Assembly (NCBI GenBank): GCA_030841105.1
Contig: JAVEDE010000125.1
Span: 106,584-170,583, forward strand
Reading direction: 5' to 3'
Source of the DNA: Pyrinomonadaceae bacterium
Lineage (GTDB): Bacteria > Acidobacteriota > Blastocatellia > Pyrinomonadales > Pyrinomonadaceae
DNA length: 64,000 nucleotides
The position numbers and the translations under genes are program-made. Below, one piece after another: positions 53,234 through 62,711 of this stretch; positions within the stretch are counted from its first letter, which is position 1; every line of letters begins with the position of its first letter. The notes below the pieces were generated by a model that did not search any database, had not been told where the DNA came from, and was given only the letters and a program-made list of their open reading frames with translations.

Positions 53234-53635
53234 TTAGAGGGCTTCCTGTTTGGCAGGCCGCCTCCGGCGGGGGCTTGTGGTTTCGCTGAGCGCGCACGCG
53301 ACGGCGTACATGAAATCTTCGACGGCGAAAGAGCGCGGCAGCACGGCGGCGAACTGGGCGCGCGATGAAGCGCGCATGATTTCGGAGGGACGCGCGTGCA
53401 GGGCGATGAGCGGGACGCGCGGGGCGATCTCTAACAGGGCTTCGACCGCGCCCGCGCGCCCGAACCCGGCCATGTCGAGACCGAAGGCGATGAGATCGAA
53501 ACGACCCTCGGCCGCGTCTCTGAGCACGTCCATGGTGTGGCGACACGTCTCGGCCTCGTAACCGGCGGCACGTAGCGCGGCCACCAGCCCCTCGGCCATC
53601 ACGCGGTCATCGTCACAAATCATTACCTTCGCCAT
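53234..53635 (-). CDS. Stand-alone pseudo-receiver (response-regulator-like) protein
   Basis: The 133-residue protein has a receiver fold from the start (KVMICDDDRVMAEGLVAALR, with the acidic pocket DDD kept). The phospho-accepting Asp position is Gly (FDLIAFGLDMAGFG) and the conserved Lys is replaced (AAVLPRSFAVEDF). It is thus unlikely to be phosphorylated in the usual way. No output domain is present; the C-terminus is Arg/Pro-rich (RRRRPAKQEAL). It lies 71 bases upstream of the surface operon on the same strand, and its promoter side carries TTTTGTC/GACAAAA palindromes. Confidence 0.8.
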   Translation of the reverse strand: MAKVMICDDDRVMAEGLVAALRAAGYEAETCRHTMDVLRDAAEGRFDLIAFGLDMAGFGRAGAVEALLEIAPRVPLIALHARPSEIMRASSRAQFAAVLPRSFAVEDFMYAVACALSETTSPRRRRPAKQEAL

Positions 53636-54013
53636 CCTCGCGGCTCTCGCTTCCTGTCCCTGTCTTCGGCTCTCGACGGTGCAAAAAACACACCCGGTCG
53701 AACCTCACCAAGTCAATTCACATGCCGCGCCCCGCGCGCGACGACTAACTAATGAAATGTTAAGAGTTACTCGAACACAGGCGGGCACGAACGCGACGCG
53801 CGGCTACGTCGTATGACAAACCCGACTGACGTTTTGTCAGCCGACCGACAAAATGGCAGGAATCTTAAAAACAGTGACGAGTGACGAGTGGCGAGTGACA
53901 AGAGAAGAAAGTGAATCGTGAATCGTCAATCGTGAATCGTAAAATCGTGAATAGATAAGAACAGGTTTTATCTATTCACGATTGACGATTCACGATTGAC
54001 GATCTTTGCCGAT
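53636..54013. other. Intergenic region with palindromes and heptad repeat
   Basis: This stretch has two parts: about 200 bases upstream of the pseudo-receiver with overlapping palindromes (listed separately), and the heptad hairpin at 53873-54026. I see no gene in it. Confidence 0.6.
53826..53853. promoter_or_regulatory. Overlapping palindromes, possible regulator-binding site
   Basis: CTGAC-GTTTT-GTCAG (53826-53840) overlaps TTTTGTC-N8-GACAAAA (53832-53853). A further TGACAAA lies about ten bases to the left. Dyads of this type are typical of operator or enhancer sites. It lies about 190 bases upstream of the pseudo-receiver gene and near the sigma54 activator gene. Confidence 0.4.

Positions 54014-54026
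<13 letters not shown>
53873..54026. repeat. Hairpin of GTGACGA and AATCGTG heptads
   Basis: The left part has GTGACGA units (53873-53901) then GTGAATCGTGAATCGTCAAT in 7-bp steps. The right part is the inverse (CTATTCACGATTGACGATTC and continuing). The NtrC-type gene ends inside the right arm: GTGAATCGTAA is read as Arg-Glu-Ser-stop with its preceding codon. The words are the same as at 22480-22628. Confidence 0.9.
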
Positions 54027-55411
<1,385 letters not shown>

Positions 55412-55420
55412 AAACTTTCG

Positions 55421-55506
55421 ATTGCGAATTTCGGAATGCGGATTGAAAACTAAGCGGAGCGTTTAGCTGAGTTTGATTTTCCAATCCGCATTCCACATTC
55501 CGCAAT
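55421..55506. repeat. Hairpin of GATTGCG/ATTCCGC heptads between kinase and regulator genes
   Basis: The left arm (55421-55449, ATTGCGAATTTCGGAATGCG onward) pairs with the right arm (55477-55506, ending CATTCCGCAAT) around a 27-base loop. It lies directly between the kinase stop (55508) and the regulator start (55411), so it interrupts an otherwise tight two-gene unit. Confidence 0.85.
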
Positions 55507-55507
55507 T

Positions 55508-57160
55508 TCATTCATCCCTTGTTTCGGGCGCGCGGCGCGGCAGCCAGAGGCGGAAGCGGCTGCCCGCGCCGGGTTTGGATTCGACGGTGAGCGCGCCGCC
55601 GAGTGCTTCGGCGAGCGTGGCCGAGATGGCGAGGCCGAGTCCCGAACCTCTGCCCGCCTCTTTCGTGGTGTAGAACGGATCGAAGATGCGCACGAGCGTC
55701 TCCGCCGGGATGCCTGCGCCCGTGTCGGCCACTTCGATGCGGGTGCGCTCGCCGTCGAGCGCGGTCGAGACGCTGATCGAGCCTCCGCCCTCAACGGCGT
55801 CGAGCGCGTTCGTCAACAAGTTGTCGAGAATCTGTCGCACGAGCACTTCGTCGGTCGCCACCTCGCCGATCTGCGGATCGAGTTCGGTGGTGACCGAGAT
55901 GCCTTGCGCCTCCTCGCGTTGCGAGAGCAGCAGCACGCCGCGTTCGACGAGCGCGTTGATGTCGCAAGGCTCGCGTCGCGCGCGACGCTGGCGCGAGAGG
56001 TCGAGCAGGCCGCGCGTGATCGCCTTGCAACGCAAAGCCTGACGCACGATCTCTTCGAGGTAAAAATTCCACGAGCGTTCTTCGGCGACGGCGGCGAGGT
56101 CGGGCGTCGAGCGAATGTCTCTGAGCGTCGCCTCGGCGCAGGTCGTGATGGCGGCGAGCGGGTTGTTGATCTCGTGCGCGACCCCGGCGGCGAGTTGGCC
56201 GACGGTGGCGAGACGGCGCGAGCGCGAGAGTTGCTCCTGCATCTCCGAAATCTGCGTCACGTCGCTCCACGTGATGACGCTCGAACCGTGCCCGCCTTCC
56301 GTCCCGTCGAGCGGCGCGACGGCGACGAGGTAACGGCGCGAGTCCTCGGCCTGAATCTCGAAAGAGGTGGCCGCGCCGCCCGCGCTTGAGTTCATGTGGA
56401 AGGCGGCGGCGCGCTCGCCGAAGAGACGCGCGAACGCCGCATCGCAGGCGAGGCCGATGGCGTCGGCCGGTTGCTCGAAGCCCATCATCTCGGCGGCCAT
56501 CGCGTTGCAGCGCGTCAGCCGCATCGAGGCGTCGTGGACGATGATGCCGTCGGGCATCGCGTCGAAAGTCTGCTCCCAGATTTTTTTGCCCGCGCTGACC
56601 GTCTCCAAGAGGCGCGCGTTGTCGAGCGCGAGCGCGGCCATCTCGGCGAGGCTTTCGAGCAACTCCTTCTCGTCGGGCGTGAGGCGGTGCGCCTTGCGGT
56701 AGCCGATGCCGAGCAGGCCGAGCGTTTCGCCGCGCGCGCGCAGCCGCACGAGCGCGAGATCGCGCAAACCCTCCGCGCTGTGTAGCGGAAACTCGCTGGC
56801 CGGAAGTTCGCCGCCCACGTTGCGCACTTCGATGATGGACATGTCTTCGCTTGAGGCGGCGTGCTCGGCGAACATGCCGCGCAACGGATTGACGATCTCT
56901 TCGTCCGGCGCGCCGAGCGAGTTGAAGCCGCTCGTCGCCTTCCACGTCACCGTGCCTTCGGCGACGGAGAGCGTGGCGACGCTCGCCGTGTCCGAGCGCA
57001 TGACGCGCCGCACCATCTCGACCACGCCGCGCAACGTCGCCGCGCTCTCGCCGTGCGCGCCCCCGCTGGAGGTCGCCGCTTCGGACGACGAGGGCGGCCG
57101 GGCGTTCGTCTCCGCTGGCGCGTTCGTCGCCTCTGTCCGGTTATTCGACGGATCGATCAT
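55508..57160 (-). CDS. Histidine kinase, GAF-PAS-HisKA-HATPase
   Basis: The 550-residue protein has no transmembrane segment. A Ser/Thr/Ala-rich start is followed by a GAF domain (about 42-185), a PAS domain (about 195-305, FDAMPDGIIVHDASMRLTRC), HisKA with the phospho-His near 329 (LAAGVAHEINNPLAAITTCA), and an HATPase domain (about 425-540; N box QILDNLLTNALDAVEGG, G1 VADTGAGIPAETL, F box FDPFYTTKEAGRGSGLG). It should sense a cytoplasmic signal and phosphorylate the NtrC-type regulator encoded just downstream. ATG 57160 gives the full GAF. Confidence 0.96.
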   Translation of the reverse strand: MIDPSNNRTEATNAPAETNARPPSSSEAATSSGGAHGESAATLRGVVEMVRRVMRSDTASVATLSVAEGTVTWKATSGFNSLGAPDEEIVNPLRGMFAEHAASSEDMSIIEVRNVGGELPASEFPLHSAEGLRDLALVRLRARGETLGLLGIGYRKAHRLTPDEKELLESLAEMAALALDNARLLETVSAGKKIWEQTFDAMPDGIIVHDASMRLTRCNAMAAEMMGFEQPADAIGLACDAAFARLFGERAAAFHMNSSAGGAATSFEIQAEDSRRYLVAVAPLDGTEGGHGSSVITWSDVTQISEMQEQLSRSRRLATVGQLAAGVAHEINNPLAAITTCAEATLRDIRSTPDLAAVAEERSWNFYLEEIVRQALRCKAITRGLLDLSRQRRARREPCDINALVERGVLLLSQREEAQGISVTTELDPQIGEVATDEVLVRQILDNLLTNALDAVEGGGSISVSTALDGERTRIEVADTGAGIPAETLVRIFDPFYTTKEAGRGSGLGLAISATLAEALGGALTVESKPGAGSRFRLWLPRRAPETRDE

Positions 57161-57394
57161 GTGAATTCAGTTGAGCGGTCGGGGGCGGTCTCAAGTTTGG
57201 TGGACGTGGAAAAGCTGCCTCGCGGCTCGGATGCGTGCAATCTTCCACGCGCGCCGCCCGTCCGTCAAGCGGAAAATGACTTCAAGGAAACTGCCCGCCA
57301 GCCGCCGCCGCGATTTTCTTTCAGGTGACGGGCGCGCATGACAGTGCTTCCGCCGCGGCTCTTAACTTTCCGGCTTTTGTCGCGCCACAAAGCG

Positions 57395-57410
57395 CGGCAC
57401 ACGCGTTGCC
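57395..57410 (+). promoter_or_regulatory. Predicted sigma54 (-24/-12) promoter
   Basis: CGGCAC-ACGCG-TTGCC gives the invariant GG-N10-GC (57396-57397 and 57408-57409) of a sigma54 promoter (consensus TGGCAC-N5-TTGCA). It faces the secreted-protein genes at 57465 and 58059. Transcription would start near 57421, some 45 bases before the first ATG. It lies divergently from the kinase and sigma54 activator genes, the expected location for an autogenous target. Confidence 0.6.
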
Positions 57411-57464
57411 ACGTGAGGCGGTGACGGTCAGTGTAATTTCAAAGTTCACCGGAGAAGAAGTCTC

Positions 57465-58004
57465 ATGCGAAAAATATCAAACGCTTTACTCATCCTCATG
57501 CGTCCCGGCGCGCTCTCGCTCGTCGTGCTCGTCTCATGCGCCGCCACGGGCACGCACGCGCAAACGTCGCGCGCCGCCGCGGGTCGCGTCTACTCCGACT
57601 CGGACGCCGCGCCCGCCGCGTCGCGCACGCGCACGAGGACGGCGACTGCCGACGACAGGGGCGCGCTCGGCGACACGCCGACTGACATCCTGCACGCCGC
57701 GCACACCATCTACATCAGCCCGAACCAGCACATCAACTCCGACTATCTCGAATACAAACTCGACAAGCTGCCGGAGTTTGCCCAGTGGCAACTCTCCATC
57801 GTCAAGAACCGCGACCGCGCCGACCTCGTCTTGGAGATCAAGAAGACCGCGCTCAACTACATCTTCAGCATCGTCGAACCCGAATCCAGCATCGTCGTCG
57901 CCAAGGGCAAGGTCGTCGCCATCAACGGGCGCGTCGCCGCCGAAGACATCTCGCACCAGATCGTCAAACGCATGCGCGCCATCCGCGCCCTGCCCGCGAA
58001 CTAG
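57465..58004 (+). CDS. Secreted hypothetical protein
   Basis: The 179-residue protein has a signal peptide (NALLILMRPGALSLVVLVSC, possibly a lipoprotein Cys near 29, or cleavage at AQTSR), a Ala/Arg/Ser-rich linker, and a C-terminal domain (about 78-175: HTIYISPNQHINSDYLEYKL, WQLSIVKNRDRADLVLEIKK) that resembles small periplasmic domains of unknown function common in this phylum. GGAGAAG precedes the ATG. It is downstream of the predicted sigma54 promoter and 54 bases upstream of the barrel gene. Confidence 0.8.
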   Translation: MRKISNALLILMRPGALSLVVLVSCAATGTHAQTSRAAAGRVYSDSDAAPAASRTRTRTATADDRGALGDTPTDILHAAHTIYISPNQHINSDYLEYKLDKLPEFAQWQLSIVKNRDRADLVLEIKKTALNYIFSIVEPESSIVVAKGKVVAINGRVAAEDISHQIVKRMRAIRALPAN

Positions 58005-58058
58005 CGGCTGCGAATCTTACGAGGAGACTTCACTCACGGCCGACGGAAAGGAATTTTT

Positions 58059-58607
58059 ATGAAGAAACTTTTATACGCCATCAGCTGTTGCCTCTTCATC
58101 ACCTGCGGCGTCGCGCACGCGCAGGATCAGAAAAATGAGTTCAGCGTGACGGCAGGTGGAGGCAGTCTGCGGGGCGACAATGACAGCGTCGCGGCCGCGC
58201 CCGTCTTCACCGTCGCCTACACGCGAGGCTTGACGGACAGGATCGCCGTCGAAGGCTCGATTGACGGTTACTACGTCAAGCAACCGGGACTCTCCCGCCG
58301 TGATGATTTCTTAGACGTGCAGGTGGCGGGGTTGTTTCACTTCGCCCCGATGACCGCCAGCAAACGCGTGATCCCGTACCTGACGGCGGGCGTCGGGAGA
58401 GTGTCAACCGACGCGACCGAGATTCCCGCAGAGACCATCACGCGGCTCGGCGGCGGAATCAAGTACTACCCTTCGGAGAACCACAACGTCGGGCTGCGCG
58501 TGGAAGTGCGCGACGAGATCACGCGCCGCGGCGGGCAGGGCTATCCGGTCTCCGGCGACCGCATCAACATCATCAGCATCCGCGCGGGCGTCACCTTCCG
58601 CTTCTGA
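58059..58607 (+). CDS. Small outer-membrane beta-barrel protein
   Basis: The 182-residue protein has a signal peptide (KLLYAISCCLFITCGVAHAQ) and a strand-rich body ending in Phe-Arg-Phe (SIRAGVTFRF), the terminal aromatic typical of outer-membrane barrels. Alternating strands such as VAYTRGLTDRIAVEGSIDGY and YLTAGVGRVSTDATE fit an eight-strand OmpA/OmpX-like barrel. Function unknown. AAAGGAA lies before the ATG. It is probably cotranscribed with the gene at 57465 from the sigma54 promoter. Confidence 0.85.
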   Translation: MKKLLYAISCCLFITCGVAHAQDQKNEFSVTAGGGSLRGDNDSVAAAPVFTVAYTRGLTDRIAVEGSIDGYYVKQPGLSRRDDFLDVQVAGLFHFAPMTASKRVIPYLTAGVGRVSTDATEIPAETITRLGGGIKYYPSENHNVGLRVEVRDEITRRGGQGYPVSGDRINIISIRAGVTFRF

Positions 58608-58708
58608 ACGTTGGTCGGGAATGATCCGACAAGGACACGGGGTGCGGGTCGTTCGGAAGGGAAGACAACCGCCGCCGTTGCCGTATCCACAGCCGCCGGG
58701 CAAAAAAA

Positions 58709-58739
58709 GAGGGCGACCGCATGTTGCGCGGTCGCCCTC
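58709..58739 (-). terminator. Rho-independent terminator of pckA
   Basis: GAGGGCGACCGC (58709-58720) and GCGGTCGCCCTC (58728-58739) form a perfect 12-bp stem with a 7-base loop, followed on the minus strand by seven Ts. It lies 24 bases after the pckA stop. Confidence 0.95.
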
Positions 58740-58763
58740 AACTTCTATCACGTCCCGACTCCG

Positions 58764-60398
58764 TCAGTCCGCCTTCGGCGCGACGGCGCGCACTTCGGGA
58801 GAAACTCCGTCCGCGTATTTCGTGAAGTTCTGGTTGAAACGCTCGGCGAGTTCTTTCGCCTTGCGGTCGTAGGCTTCGGGGTCTTTCCAGGTGTTGCGCG
58901 GGCTGAGCACTTCGGCCGGGACTTCGGGACAGGAGACGGGCACGCCGACGCCGAAGATCGGATCGGGTTGCGTTTCGACTTCCGCGAGCGAGCCGTTCAG
59001 GATGGCGCGGATCATAGCGCGCGTGTACTTGATCTTCATGCGCTGGCCTTCGCCGTAGGGGCCGCCCGACCAGCCCGTGTTGACGAGCCAGCAGTTGGCC
59101 TTGTGCTCCTTCAACTTCTCGCCGAGCAGCTTGGCGTAAGTGCCGGGGTGCAAGACCATGAAGGGCGCGCCGAAGCAGGTGGAGAAGGTGGCTTCCGGTT
59201 CGGTGACGCCGCGCTCCGTGCCCGCGATCTTCGCCGTGTAGCCGGAGAGGAAGTGGTACATCGCCTGTTCGGGCGTAAGACGCGCGACGGGCGGGAGCAC
59301 GCCGAAGGCGTCGGCCGTGAGCATGATGATGTTCTGCGGGTGTCCGGCGTGGCCTTCCGGCACGATGTTCGGGATGCTCGTCAAAGGGTACGCGGCGCGC
59401 GTGTTCTCGGTCTTCGCCGCGTCGTCGAGATCGAGCGCGCGTGTCTCTTCGTCGTAGACGACGTTCTCCAAGACCGTGCCGAACATACGCGTGGTGCGAT
59501 AGATGTCCGGCTCGGCTTCGGGCGAGAGGCGGATGACTTTGGCGTAGCAGCCGCCCTCGAAATTGAAGACGCCGTCGTCTGACCAGCCGTGCTCGTCGTC
59601 GCCGATGAGTTGGCGTTCGGGGTCGGCCGAAAGCGTGGTCTTGCCCGTGCCGGAGAGGCCGAAGAAGATCGCCACGTCGCCCGCGTCGCCGACGTTGGCG
59701 GAGCAGTGCATGCTCATCACGCCGCGCTGCGGGAGCAGGTAGTTGAGAATCGTGAAGACCGACTTCTTGGTCTCGCCCGCGTAAGACGTGCCGCCGATAA
59801 GGACGAGCCGCTGCGTGAAGTCCATCAGGATGAACGTCTGCGCGCGCGTGCCGTCGCGTTCGGGGTCAGCCTTGAAACTCGGGATGTTGACGATGGTGAA
59901 CTCAGGCATGTGGTTGCCGACTTCGCGGCCGCCGTCAATGAACATGGTGCGCGCAAACAGCGAGTGCCACGCCAGTTCGGTGACGACGCGGATGGGCAGT
60001 TGGTAACGCTTGTCAGCCCCGGCGAAAGTATCCTGCACGAAGAGGTCTCGCCCGGCCGTGTGCGCCATCATGCGGTCGCGCAGGGCGTTGAACTTCTCGG
60101 TCGTGAACTCTTTGTTGACCTCGCCCCAGAACACCTTGTCGTCGCTGTTCTCGTCGCGCACGATGGCCTTGTCTTTGGCCGCGCGGCCGGTGTGCTCGCC
60201 GGTGTCCACGATGAGCGCGCCGTGATCCGAAAAAATGGCCTCGCCGCGCCGCGCGATCTCTTCGTAGAGTTCGGGCGTCGAGAGATTCCAGTAGACGCCG
60301 CTGGCCTGCGTGATGCCGAGGGTGTCCAGCCCCACGTCGCTGCGCCTGCGGCCGTGATCCTGCGAGCCGGATTCTTTCGTCAGAACAGATGCTGCCAT
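58764..60398 (-). CDS. pckA: Phosphoenolpyruvate carboxykinase (ATP)
   Basis: The 544-residue enzyme converts oxaloacetate and ATP to PEP, CO2 and ADP, the first committed step of gluconeogenesis. It has the P-loop kinase-1a motif [16 protein letters not shown] (about 245), the metal-binding kinase-2 [20 protein letters not shown], and [15 protein letters not shown] and [14 protein letters not shown] blocks of the ATP-dependent (not GTP) family. Length is normal. A terminator follows the gene and a heptad hairpin lies 23 bases upstream of its start. Confidence 0.97.
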   Translation of the reverse strand: MAASVLTKESGSQDHGRRRSDVGLDTLGITQASGVYWNLSTPELYEEIARRGEAIFSDHGALIVDTGEHTGRAAKDKAIVRDENSDDKVFWGEVNKEFTTEKFNALRDRMMAHTAGRDLFVQDTFAGADKRYQLPIRVVTELAWHSLFARTMFIDGGREVGNHMPEFTIVNIPSFKADPERDGTRAQTFILMDFTQRLVLIGGTSYAGETKKSVFTILNYLLPQRGVMSMHCSANVGDAGDVAIFFGLSGTGKTTLSADPERQLIGDDEHGWSDDGVFNFEGGCYAKVIRLSPEAEPDIYRTTRMFGTVLENVVYDEETRALDLDDAAKTENTRAAYPLTSIPNIVPEGHAGHPQNIIMLTADAFGVLPPVARLTPEQAMYHFLSGYTAKIAGTERGVTEPEATFSTCFGAPFMVLHPGTYAKLLGEKLKEHKANCWLVNTGWSGGPYGEGQRMKIKYTRAMIRAILNGSLAEVETQPDPIFGVGVPVSCPEVPAEVLSPRNTWKDPEAYDRKAKELAERFNQNFTKYADGVSPEVRAVAPKAD

Positions 60399-60420
60399 CT
60401 TCGATTCTCCTCAGTTAATT

Positions 60421-60526
60421 GAAAGTGACAAGTGACAGGTGACAAGTGACGAGCCGGAATCAAGGCAAGTTTAAAGACAAGCAGTTGGTTTTAACTGGTC
60501 ACTTATCACCTGTCACTCGTCACCGG
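60421..60526. repeat. Hairpin of GTGACAA heptads
   Basis: The left arm (60421-60453) has GTGACAA, GTGACAG, GTGACAA and GTGACGA units. The right arm (60495-60526) is the inverse. The small gene ending at 60513 takes its last codons and stop (Gly-Asp-Glu-stop) from GGTGACGAGTGA in the right arm. It uses the same word as the arms at 22480-22628. Confidence 0.9.
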
Positions 60527-60752
60527 TATTTCGTCTTCGTCGTGCCAGTTCGCGCAGGGCGACGGAGAGGTCGCGCGCGGAGCGTTCGATGCGGTCGGCG
60601 TAGGCTTCGAGTTCGCCTGCGTCGTCGGTGTTGCGCGTGGCGACGCTGGCGAGCGCGGCCTCGATCTGTGTGTTCAGACGCTCGGCGGCCGCTTCGGTTT
60701 CCTGCTCGGCGTTAGATAGTTGCGGGGGCGTACGTTCAGGTTTGGTGCTCAC
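60513..60752 (-). CDS. Small helical hypothetical protein
   Basis: This 79-residue protein is Ala/Glu/Arg-rich, largely helical and probably coiled-coil (LSNAEQETEAAAERLNTQIE, LEAYADRIERSARDLSVALR). No family is recognised. The start is a GTG with AGGA about ten bases upstream. The 3' end runs into the heptad repeat. It lies between pckA and a divergent gene. Confidence 0.55.
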   Translation of the reverse strand: MSTKPERTPPQLSNAEQETEAAAERLNTQIEAALASVATRNTDDAGELEAYADRIERSARDLSVALRELARRRRNTGDE

Positions 60753-61029
60753 AAAAAATAGTCCTGCTTGTCGGTTGCTCGACCGTCTCCGGGATTGCTG
60801 AAGTGAGACGCGGCCGACGGTTTGGTTTTGCGCGCGAACATCTTCTCGTCGCGCGTTGTCAATCGGGAAGTTTTGTTTCGATTAAACTAATTTCATACAA
60901 CATGATTGCGTTTGAATCAAGTCGGACGCGGGCGGCTGACCGATGCCCGCGCGACCGCGCCGCGGGCTTAATGTTCTCGCGCCGCGACTTGCGCCGCCCG
61001 CCGGTCGTTTGCTACAAGCTGAAAATCTT

Positions 61030-61677
61030 ATGTGGACGAAACCGGGAAGGGAACTCTTCACGCCGCGCGAGCGGAAACTGATCGAAACGCACCGCACGCC
61101 CGAACGGGTGCAGCGTTACCTCTCGTCGCTCTCGTACAACCGCGAGACGGAGGGCGGGACGCTGCGCTCGTTCCGCACCGCGCTGCGGTTGGGGGAAGTT
61201 CACTGCCTCGAAGCCGCGCTCGTCGCCGCCGCCGTCCTCGAACAGCACGGCTACCCGCCGCTGCTGCTCAGTCTCGAATCGCAGGACAAACTCGATCACG
61301 TCGTCTTCCCGTTTCGACGCGGCAAGCTGTGGGGCGCGTTGGCGCGTTCGCGCGACACGGGGCTGCACGGCCGCCGCCCGGTCTTCCGCAATCTGCGCCA
61401 ACTGGCTTGGAGTTATTTCGATCCTTACGTTGATTACACCGCGCGTCTCACCGGCTACGGCCTCGGCGACCTGCGCGAGTTGGAAAATTGCGACTGGCGT
61501 TTTTCCGCGCGCAACGTCTGGAAGGTCGAACGCTACCTGCAAGAGTTGCCGCACCGCGAACTCAAATCTTCCGAGCGCAGATACCAACAACTGCTCGCGC
61601 GCTTCGACGCCTTCCGGCAGACGCACCCGACGGGCGCGCCGACGTATTTCGAGAACCGGGACGTGTGGATGATGTGA
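61030..61677 (+). CDS. Transglutaminase-like conserved hypothetical protein
   Basis: The protein has about 215 residues. GEVHCLEAALVAAAVLEQHG and QDKLDHVVFPFRRGKLWGAL give the Cys...His spacing of a transglutaminase-like (papain-like) fold, with a possible acid in SYFDPYVDYTARL. The N-terminal part (ERKLIETHRTPERVQRYLSS) is helical. Such folds include peptidases and non-catalytic proteins; the reaction is unknown. ATG 61030 is chosen although no Shine-Dalgarno is clear; an in-frame start at 60943 is the alternative. Confidence 0.75.
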   Translation: MWTKPGRELFTPRERKLIETHRTPERVQRYLSSLSYNRETEGGTLRSFRTALRLGEVHCLEAALVAAAVLEQHGYPPLLLSLESQDKLDHVVFPFRRGKLWGALARSRDTGLHGRRPVFRNLRQLAWSYFDPYVDYTARLTGYGLGDLRELENCDWRFSARNVWKVERYLQELPHRELKSSERRYQQLLARFDAFRQTHPTGAPTYFENRDVWMM

Positions 61678-61690
61678 AGGCGACGGAGTC

Positions 61691-61782
61691 AAGGGGAAGG
61701 GGTAAAGGGAAAAGGTAACAGCAAAGACCGCGCCGACACGCCCGCGTCTGACTTACCCTTTTCCCTTTACCCCTTCCCCTTT
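61691..61782. repeat. Hairpin of GGGGAAG/GGGTAAA heptads
   Basis: The left arm (61691-61718) and right arm (61753-61782) pair over about 28 bp with one extra base, around a 34-base loop. The words are like those at 9469-9637. It lies between two convergent genes. Confidence 0.9.
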
Positions 61783-61790
61783 ACCCTGAC

Positions 61791-62060
61791 TTATTGCACG
61801 GTGGCGGGCAGGAGCGAGCCGCGGCGGTCGGTGGCGACGGCCGAGCCGTCTTCGCTGATGATGCCGATCATGCCGTGGAAATGGATGTCCGTGCCGGAGA
61901 GCACGAGCAGCACGTCGCCGGCTTTCACCTCCGGGTTCTTCAACTCGAAGCGCACCACGGTGGCGCGGCCGTTCGTCTGTTCGAGCGTCTCAAAAGTAAA
62001 TTCGTCGCTGTCCACGACGAGCGTCTGCGAGTTGTTCGTATAATTCGCGGGTTCGGCCAT
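61791..62060 (-). CDS. Small hypothetical protein, third gene of a ferredoxin-linked unit
   Basis: The 89-residue protein is strand-rich with no Cys (MAEPANYTNNSQTLVVDSDE, VVRFELKNPEVKAGDVLLVL, GTDIHFHGMIGIISED). It may be a small beta-barrel or OB-like domain; no family recognised. ATG 62060 with AGAGGAA upstream is preferred over the longer frame. The gene follows the 191-residue gene by 54 bases and ends at the heptad hairpin. Confidence 0.7.
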   Translation of the reverse strand: MAEPANYTNNSQTLVVDSDEFTFETLEQTNGRATVVRFELKNPEVKAGDVLLVLSGTDIHFHGMIGIISEDGSAVATDRRGSLLPATVQ

Positions 62061-62114
62061 AGTAAACAATTCCTCTGCGATATTTAACACGCGCTTTTAG
62101 CGTGAGAGTCTAAA

Positions 62115-62690
62115 TCAATAATTGCCCGGTTGAAAAGGTCTGCCGTAAAGTTGTTGATATACCCAGCCGAGCACGCGCACCTCGGCCGTGCAGAGGGCTT
62201 CGAGCCAGCAGCACGTGAGGAAGATGGCGCGCCCGCGCTCGGTGGGAATCTTCGACGCCTCGCCCACGGTCGAAGCCTCGCCGCCCGTGTCGAGACGGTA
62301 GGCGTGCGACACTTCCTCGTTCGTCTTCGTGGCGTCGTCGAGCGCGTTCAGGAGTTGGCTGATCCAGCCGTGGAGCGCGGCCTCGCCTTCGTTCTCGACG
62401 ATGGCCTGCATGATGCCGATGGCGAGCCGCTCCTCTGCGTTCGTGAACTCGTAAACTTCCTCGCCCGCGCGACGACTCTCCGCCTGCTTCCACTGAAAGA
62501 CTTCCTCGACCTTCGAGTGGCGGATCATGTTGACGCGCAGGTCGTGGTCGAGAAACCACTGGATGAGGTCGGCGAGCGAAGACGGTTCGATGCGGCCGAG
62601 TTCGTCGCGCGCGAGCAGCGGCGGTTGTCCCTCCGTCGCCGCAGCGTTACCTCCGCCTTGCGTTCCGCCGTTTGATTTTGAAGTGCTCAT
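62115..62690 (-). CDS. Helical hypothetical protein, second gene of a ferredoxin-linked unit
   Basis: The 191-residue protein has a disordered Gly/Ala/Ser-rich N-terminus (about 25 residues) and a helical body (SSLADLIQWFLDHDLRVNMI, IMQAIVENEGEAALHGWISQ, AIFLTCCWLEALCTAEVRVL). No family is recognised. It starts 21 bases after the stop of the ferredoxin-domain gene and has no clear Shine-Dalgarno, so it is likely translated by coupling. Confidence 0.75.
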   Translation of the reverse strand: MSTSKSNGGTQGGGNAAATEGQPPLLARDELGRIEPSSLADLIQWFLDHDLRVNMIRHSKVEEVFQWKQAESRRAGEEVYEFTNAEERLAIGIMQAIVENEGEAALHGWISQLLNALDDATKTNEEVSHAYRLDTGGEASTVGEASKIPTERGRAIFLTCCWLEALCTAEVRVLGWVYQQLYGRPFQPGNY

Positions 62691-62711
62691 AAAATTACTG
62701 CGAGATCGAAA

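Noticed and set aside
53854..53868. A second sigma54 promoter (TGGCAG-GAATC-TTAAA)
   Set aside because: The -12 GC is missing and no gene starts downstream on that strand.
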